Made by a program: the position numbers and the translations under genes. Positions 57,691-64,000 of a stretch of DNA of 64,000 nt are shown piece by piece. Origin of the DNA: Gonatopus flavifemur (lineage: Eukaryota; Arthropoda; Insecta; Hymenoptera; Dryinidae). Position 1 is the first letter of the stretch, and every line of letters starts with the position of its first letter. The stretch lies in NCBI GenBank assembly GCA_018340375.1, contig JAFFJZ010000003.1:11036001-11100000 (forward strand), in the 5' to 3' direction. The notes beneath the pieces are model-generated. The model saw nothing but the letters and a program-made list of their open reading frames with translations. It made no database searches and was not told the origin of the DNA.

Positions 57691-60600
57691 ATTTACACAT
57701 ACACGTACATTGGGATCCATTTAGAATCACAAGAAAGTACCCAGCCGTATATGTATACCGTATGTCTGTCTGTCTCTCTAAAAGTATGTAATACATACTG
57801 TTTTGTATTGCCTTATTTTCTATATTTTTCCAAGACGGACAAAGAAGGGAAATCTACGATCGTCGTGGTGAGACGGCAGCTATAACCGGGAAACAGACTC
57901 ACCAGTGATTTAATGGAATTCCTCGTATATCCGCTATATGACATCAGTTCTTTTCCGTATATTCCTCTTCTTTACTTGTATCGCGATTGATCGTCAGCCT
58001 GTTCCTCGCCGCAAATATTCAAACAAAAGATGTCAGATATTTCAAGATGCCGCTATGCTTTTCCTGCTCTTCGATAATACGTCAATTTGAAATGTAATTC
58101 AAAATGTCGATCTGATTGCCTTTAAAGCCACAAACATTGTCAATCAATCGATTTTCTAAATGAAATCAAATCCCCAAAAACGTGACTTCGAATGTACGGA
58201 TTTGGCAGTTTACGGACATTTGATTACCCGCTTTCATGGCGAATTTCCATGGCAGGAATATCGTTTCTATATTCAGGTTCAATACCTTTATTTACACTTT
58301 ACGGAATCGATCTCCACTCATCCTGCCGTTCTTTGCATTCTAATATTATGAAACAGCTACTGATAACCTTGACCTCTAGTTTCATCAATGAAAAATAGTT
58401 ATGAATTACATTTGTGTAAGAGTACGTAAATTCAAGATTCTCGGAATCGATTTCTTCGTTTTTAATTTGTTTTTCAAACAATGGGAGAATATTCTCAGTC
58501 GTCCGTGTATAAATATTGATATATCGATAATTATAATTATCAGTAGAAAACTGAAATTACTCGCTGTTTTTTAATGACCGATGTTTCATTTTTATCAAAT
58601 GAACAATAGATAAATATTCATATCGTATAACAATTTATCTTTGCAGATATTTTCTACTTCACTCCAGTAAATATTTGCCATTTGATGGAGCATTTGCTTC
58701 AAGGGGAATTTTGGTATTATTTATAAATCTGGAAGTACTTCAACGAACATCATGTTTGAGCTGGGATTAGCATTTCTTTTCTGAATCAAAAAAATTGCTC
58801 ATTGTCTGATTCTTCGAAACGACAAATGTCTTAGCAAATTCTCTGTAATGTTAAGCCACTTAACCAGAAAATATAGTTCTTATAATCACTCTCATCCTAA
58901 ATACAGATATAGTGGGATATTAAAAGGTAGGGACAGCTGTTTCACTTGTGTTTTAATCTCCATATTATCTTCGAAACTCAAATTTTGTAATCATTATCTT
59001 TTGTTCGATATAAAATACTATTTCAAATCCTAAGAGATATTCGATGAATGTTTTCGCCGATGATTTTTTAATCGACATTGTATCTCTATACGATGGATTA
59101 TCCACAGTCGTTTGGGTGATGCGCATAAAATTTTATTCGAAAATACCGTCTACGGATTTTCACTCTCTCTCCTGATTCTTTCCACAAATTACATCTCAGG
59201 ATTATACCACTGACCTCGGATGACCTTGATATTTATTTTATTTCACAAATGTTTTGTGTTGGGGTCACTTTTTTACACTACCCAAAGAATATTTAATTGT
59301 CATTTACGATTCTTTTGAGAATTAAAATGCAGTATTTCGCACGTTTTATTATTTCTCGTAAAAAAAAAGGCGAGGAAAAAGTGAAGCCTTCAGTGTTGAA
59401 TATACTTAAATTTATGCTCATCCATTACATAAAAACATACTTTCAGAAAAAATTGTGAAGAAAAAAGTTGATAACCACGAATCAACGGCGTACAGGAGAC
59501 ATCGACTAGAATACATGTGTTTGTCATATCGTTTCATTAACAAATAGTGTAAGGATATGTGAAACAACAATCAATTTTCAAACCACATTATCTGGAAATG
59601 TATGAGAAGAAGCAATGTTGATTTTTGAACAAGATTGATCCTTTTTCTTGAGTGGGATACTGAGTTTCATCGATATGTTATCAAAATTTATGAAAATCAG
59701 ATATTCTTCCTATAAAAGAGGATTGAGCCTACTCGAAGATCAACATCGCTACATCGCTGATAAGCGGTTGTCATTAGATAAGAGGATTCTCGAACAGAAT
59801 CGATTCGTTTTATAAAAAATCGATGAAAATACGATATTTTCAATACTATGAATCGATTTTGCCAAGAACTTCTGTCACCGATGTTTATCTTCCCCTGGTT
59901 TTTTTGTACCAATACGCGAATAAATATTCAATTTTCATGTTATTCACAGTAAATGACACAACCATTATTCTTTTACGATTGAAAATTTTCTATTTAATAT
60001 CGCTCTATGCTTTGAAAACATGATTGTAACATCATCAAAGTCGATTTATGACCAAAACAGCAAACGATTATTATTACACTTACGCATTCACGTGGATGGA
60101 ATTGAATCATATAATCGAGGAAAATAATTCGATGCTAATCGAAATAAACAAACCGATAAAAAGAATGAATATTTTTCAATGAAGAATCGCTATTAATTGA
60201 ATCGTAGGATGATATTGATTCGGAGAAAAAAGTGATTAATTATTTTGATATAGAAGTGTTGAGAATTTTATCGATGTGCTGTTTTTTCCACTATTTTATC
60301 TGTGTTTGGTCGATCGTTATGAATTATGTAAAATTATTGTGAAATCGTTGCGAGGGATGACTAGAGTTTTCATTCAATTGCTTATAGTCGTCCTTCGGTT
60401 ATTTTGAAACGAACTTTTTACATTGTGTAGTAAACGAGTTGTTTGGATATGAAAAAGGTATATATGAGTTGTATATCAATTCTATTCGGTCTCTGGACTT
60501 TTAGGATCGACTAGTGCAAATTATATATCCTTGATAAAGTGTACGAAAAATCTGTAGCATTTTCCGAAAGAGACAATTGAGAATTCAAGTTCTGAGTAGA

Positions 60601-60900
60601 ACAGGTTTCCTGTGATAAGGAAGGGACTATAGAGATAGGACTAGTTATGGAAATCATGGAAAATAAGGAGCTGACAGAGGCAATCGAATAAATCAATTGG
60701 GTAAAGGACTGGAAAAACCATCAAGTTCATAAGTGAGTGAAAAAAGCGCTTGATAAAATTCTATTACCGAAAAATTCAGCTAAATCAAAGAAATGCACAA
60801 TCGATACGTCCACATGGAGACAAACTTTTTGGGAAACCAGGTACAATAAGGTTTTTTAAAATGGTTTTCTATATGAAAATACAGAAGATTAAAGTACAGT
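57691..60900. other. AT-rich stretch, nothing recognised
   Basis: About 3.2 kb with short unrecognised frames only (58160-58398, 58848-59033, 59697-60023). No clear repeats. Confidence 0.4.
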
Positions 60901-61016
60901 GAAAAAAATAATGGGTAAAGTTGAAATTTTCAAGGATGAACGTCAAATTTCGTGAAGTGTATCGTAAAATTTGGCTATTTAACCTTCAAAATTTCAATTC
61001 TACCTATTATTTCTTC
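60901..61016. mobile_element. Hairpin element with arms of about 35 bp
   Basis: GAAAAAAATAATGGGTAAAG then TTGAAATTTTCAAGG at the left pairs with CCTTCAAAATTTCAATTC then TACCTATTATTTCTTC at the right, with a few mismatches and one 1-bp indel. A smaller inner pair around AAATTT is present. It is non-coding. Confidence 0.7.
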
Positions 61017-61280
61017 TACGGAAACACTACTGTTTCTGGTTTACTAGAAAAATAAGAAACACTATGATATTTTCGAGTGGCATTCTTTTCATGCACATGG
61101 AAGCAAAAAAATCTTGTTCTGATGAATGAGGTAGTAACTCCACAGCACCTGTATGAATTCATTAAAAAATTAACTGAAGAACAACAACTGTATTGAAGCC
61201 AAATTCAAAATCTCTGCAACTGGAAGCTTCGAGGGAACGTCTTTGCTTTCGGATTTTCCGTCCGACTTATTGAATCACCA
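61017..61280. other. AT-rich spacer
   Basis: No supported feature. Confidence 0.3.
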
Positions 61281-61366
61281 GATTGGGAAGATTCAAAAAA
61301 TTATATATAATTTGTATAGAATTATATACAAATTGTATATATAATTTTGAAAATTTTTCTACTCAG
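61281..61366. mobile_element. AT-rich MITE family member
   Basis: The left end reads GATTGGGAAGATTCAAAAAA then TTATATATAATTTGTAT. The right end reads ATATATAATTTTGAAAATTT then TTCTACTCAG. The two ends pair and match the 52555 family. Confidence 0.65.
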
Positions 61367-62785
61367 ACAGTTGTATTGAATTCGAGATTTCCTACTTTAG
61401 ATTTTCAATCACCAACTCAGAAAACACGATAAATTCCCAGTGAAATATGATGTATTTAGGAGTTTCTATTCTTCATATCGATTCCGCCATTTTCAATAAA
61501 AAATTTGGGAGTACAGATTTTCAATTTTGATTTTTTGATCCTCAGTCATGGATTCCGAATCATGAATCGCTTAAAAATATTCCCAGGCAACAAATTCATT
61601 CACAGAAGCTCATAGTTTCACAATGTCCTCTTGAAAAATCTTGTACAAATTCTATATAATTCATACTCGATCCTTCTACTTCGGATTCTAAGCAAGAAGC
61701 ATAATTCTCATACGAATTATGGAAAAATTGTATCGAGTCTCTATTCATAATATAATTTTATAAAATTCATATATAATCTCCATACAAAATGTGCATAAAT
61801 TCTATATGAATCCTATAAAATTATATTTCCATCACAATTTCGAGAATTCCCTTTCTAAGTCCTTCAAATCTTTGGACACATTTTCAGAGCAGGACTCTCA
61901 AACAGTGTATTTCAGTATTATTACTCCAAGATCATACATCTACGTTGAAATTACGTATCATAAAGAAAATACGAGAAACCCAGCGGTACGAATGTTAATC
62001 TATAAGAATTTACGATGCTATGTTACCGGGATTCGAGTTGCGCTGAAAGTTACCTCGTATTGGATCTAAGATATTTCATAATAGAATATTATGATAGTAA
62101 AGTGTACATTTTAATGTATTTCAACATCAATAATCCCAATAGGACTGTGTACGCGCGTACCTCTGGATAGTGGAAGCTTCATTCGCATTCCACCTTCAAG
62201 TATTTCCTGGGGTAATTATTGCTCACCGCGAATACAAATGAATGGACCGAACCGAGTCGTAATTCGTAATAATTATCCAGTAACGTAGTTACTTCATCGA
62301 TTGCTTTATCTCATGGAAATCGTATAATTGGCAAAAGTATGAACAAAAAAACAGAAACTGATAATCGAATTTTCCTACCAGTGCGATATCCATGTACACA
62401 GCTTATGGATATAGATTTTCTTTGCCACATGTACATGATATTTACGATTATAGGAGCAATTTATAGAGAAAGAATCTCTATACGAATCCCCGCAAAATAA
62501 ATTAACCGATGACGATAGTAATAATAATCATGGTAATGCTCTAAGATCTCAGTTGGGAATGAATTAGCTCATAATAAAATACGTGTACATAACTTGTTTC
62601 CCTTCATATATATGATATAACATAAGTGATGTACAACATATGACTGACGACGGTGAAGAAACAGTAGCTATAAAGGACTATCCTGAGATGATTCACTCTT
62701 GAATCTTTCATTTACGATGTTGTCTCGACAGAAACATATCGTGCCACATCCTGAGCCGTCTCTTGAATCGCTATCTCGAGGTGAA
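61367..62785. other. AT-rich stretch with possible MITE remnants
   Basis: At 61640-61830 there are repeated AAATTCTATATAATTCAT-like pieces that may be remnants of the 52555 family. The frame at 61791-62069 (92 codons) has no recognised domain. Confidence 0.35.
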
Positions 62786-62808
62786 TTATATATATATATA
62801 TATATATG
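62786..62808. repeat. (TA)n microsatellite
   Basis: An uninterrupted TA tract. Confidence 0.9.
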
Positions 62809-64000
62809 CGTAACGTGGTATCTAATTTGGTTCGGGGACCACGTATGAATAATTTGAATGCGGACCACGATATTTTAGAAAGTAGTCACAGGAAGACGCT
62901 TGTCGATGAAGAACTATCTCTCTTGACCATCTATCTTTCAGCGGGTACGATCAAGTGGGTGACTTGACGAAAACAACGTGTGTAGTGTAGGTAGAGTACG
63001 TGCTCGACTTGGAACGTTGCGTCGAGAATAACGTATAGAAAGAGAGAGAGGGACAAGAAAGAAAGATTTGGGAGAGATTAAATATCACCACCACTAACAC
63101 CACTTCTATCATCGTCGTCATCATCATCAGCAGCAGGGAGAAAAGCAAAAAAGAAAACACAAGTTCTGTATAGAGCGAGGTCAACATCGGCAGCACCCCT
63201 CCGACGAGCAATGATAATTAAAACGCTTTTACAAAACTGTAGGCAAACAGCGCTTAAGTGGCTGTCATTCGTTACCCCCGTGTGGCAGTCGGTAAGTCGT
63301 CGAGGCGAGCAATCAATCACCCAACATCCCTTCCGCCGGCCCATTACATTTCTATTTTGAAAGCTGCTTATTAAGCGGGGCCGGCTGAAAAGACAGACAG
63401 GTTTCACGGTATAAAATATCGGGTTGCTGTGACGGCAACGGCAGCAGCAGCAACAGCCAGGAGCAGCGGTAACGACGAGTATACGACGGCTTGGTTCGTG
63501 TCGGGTGGGGCAGGCAGACAAGAACGGGGAAGAAGGAGGACAGGAGAAAGAGGGGAACACGGCTGTAAAAGCGGTGAAATATCAAAGCCGGGATGGGAGC
63601 TGTCATCGTCGGGCCAACATCATGGGTGGCGTGTTGAATTAGAATGCCTTCCCACACCCCATGCGGGGGCCAAACCCCACCGCAATTCTCCCACCATAAT
63701 CCCCTCAGGAATAGCGGGGATGACAGCAGGACAGGTTACACACCGACTGGAAGCGGTATTGTCCGCTCGTGGAGGGGAGAGTGTGTATCGCCAGACGGCG
63801 CTGTGGTCACATTTCGCTTTGCGCACCACAGAGAACGAACGCCTCGCCACTGTTTTCCTGGATTTTGTGCGGTACACGTCTCTGCGTCACGAGAGAGTTC
63901 TTTTTGTTTTTCGTGTTCATCGATTGACGCTGCTGCCGCCGCATCACTGTTCACTTGTGTCTTTGGATTTATAATATCAATTGTCCTGGCGTAACGGTTG
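62809..64000. other. CpG/GC-rich block reaching the window edge
   Basis: The right edge is the most GC-rich part of the window, with triplet tracts (TCATCG and CAGCAG at about 63084-63136, CGGCAACGGCAGCAG at about 63434-63460). A TATAAAATA sequence at 63410-63418 sits in this GC-rich setting and could be a core promoter reading rightward. The plus frame at 63429-63974 (181 codons) and several minus frames are open mostly because of composition. None shows a domain I recognise. The 5' end of a gene that continues past the window is a reasonable guess. Confidence 0.35.
63410..63418 (+). promoter_or_regulatory. Candidate TATA box in GC-rich DNA
   Basis: TATAAAATA occurs where the surrounding sequence is GC-rich, so a chance match is less likely than elsewhere in the window. 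An initiator about 30 bp downstream could not be fixed. Confidence 0.25.

Noticed and set aside
63429..63974. 181-codon frame as a confident protein gene
   Set aside because: It lies in GC-rich DNA where frames stay open on both strands, and no domain or motif was recognised. It is kept only as a possible leader or first exon region.
1..64000. tRNA, rRNA or known microRNA genes
   Set aside because: I looked for B-box-like GTTCGANTC in a tRNA setting and for mature sequences of well-known insect microRNAs and found no convincing match. A covariance-model search would be needed to exclude them.

Overview
This is a eukaryotic, AT-rich and gene-poor window that reads like insect nuclear DNA. The insect call rests on one compact gene with a TATA box, an insect-style initiator and a small secreted product, on a CpG content that is not visibly depleted, and on many short fold-back transposon relics and microsatellites. 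A hymenopteran is my best guess because of the CpG-rich but AT-rich composition, but nothing here proves the order. No bacterial operon, CRISPR array, rRNA or tRNA was recognised. No reverse transcriptase or transposase reading frame was recognised either.

The only gene I call with good confidence is at 26414-26773 (+). It is an intron-less 119-residue secreted protein with a TATA box at 26318, an initiator near 26346 and a poly(A) signal at 26912. A second, weak candidate is a TATA box at 1060 followed by a tiny first coding exon (ATG at 1192) that ends in a consensus splice donor at 1205.

The most striking structure is a decamer minisatellite at 10981-13380: 240 units of TATCGTATCC and its variants, exactly 2400 bp, with no insertion or deletion in the whole array. 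Positions 1-6 and 10 of the unit are nearly fixed, and positions 7-9 vary among a small set of triplets. Its left part holds a 140-bp higher-order duplication.

The remaining structure is a collection of non-coding fold-back (MITE-like) elements. The main ones are at 4224-4480, 6316-6843, 15733-15913, 23604-24222, 24387-24536, 38284-38653, 43394-43743, 43827-44064, 44236-44314, 47115-47454 and 60901-61016. At least two are multi-copy families within the window. One is an AT-rich element with the core TTATATATAATT (22228, 24865, 33229, 52555, 53513 and 61281, with remnants elsewhere). The other is a roughly 95-bp element at 21164 and 55043. The element at 38284-38653 holds about 13 tandemly scattered near-palindromes of the form GCTGNNNCAGC. 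A minimal 79-bp relative with one such core lies at 44236-44314.

Five blocks are richer in GC and CpG than the rest: about 27530-28130, 33900-35560, 41900-42900, 55500-57600 and 62960-64000. They carry triplet microsatellites and open frames on both strands, but I recognise no protein in them. They could be promoters, untranslated first exons or regulatory DNA of genes outside the window. The rest appears to be AT-rich intergenic or intronic sequence without recognisable content.
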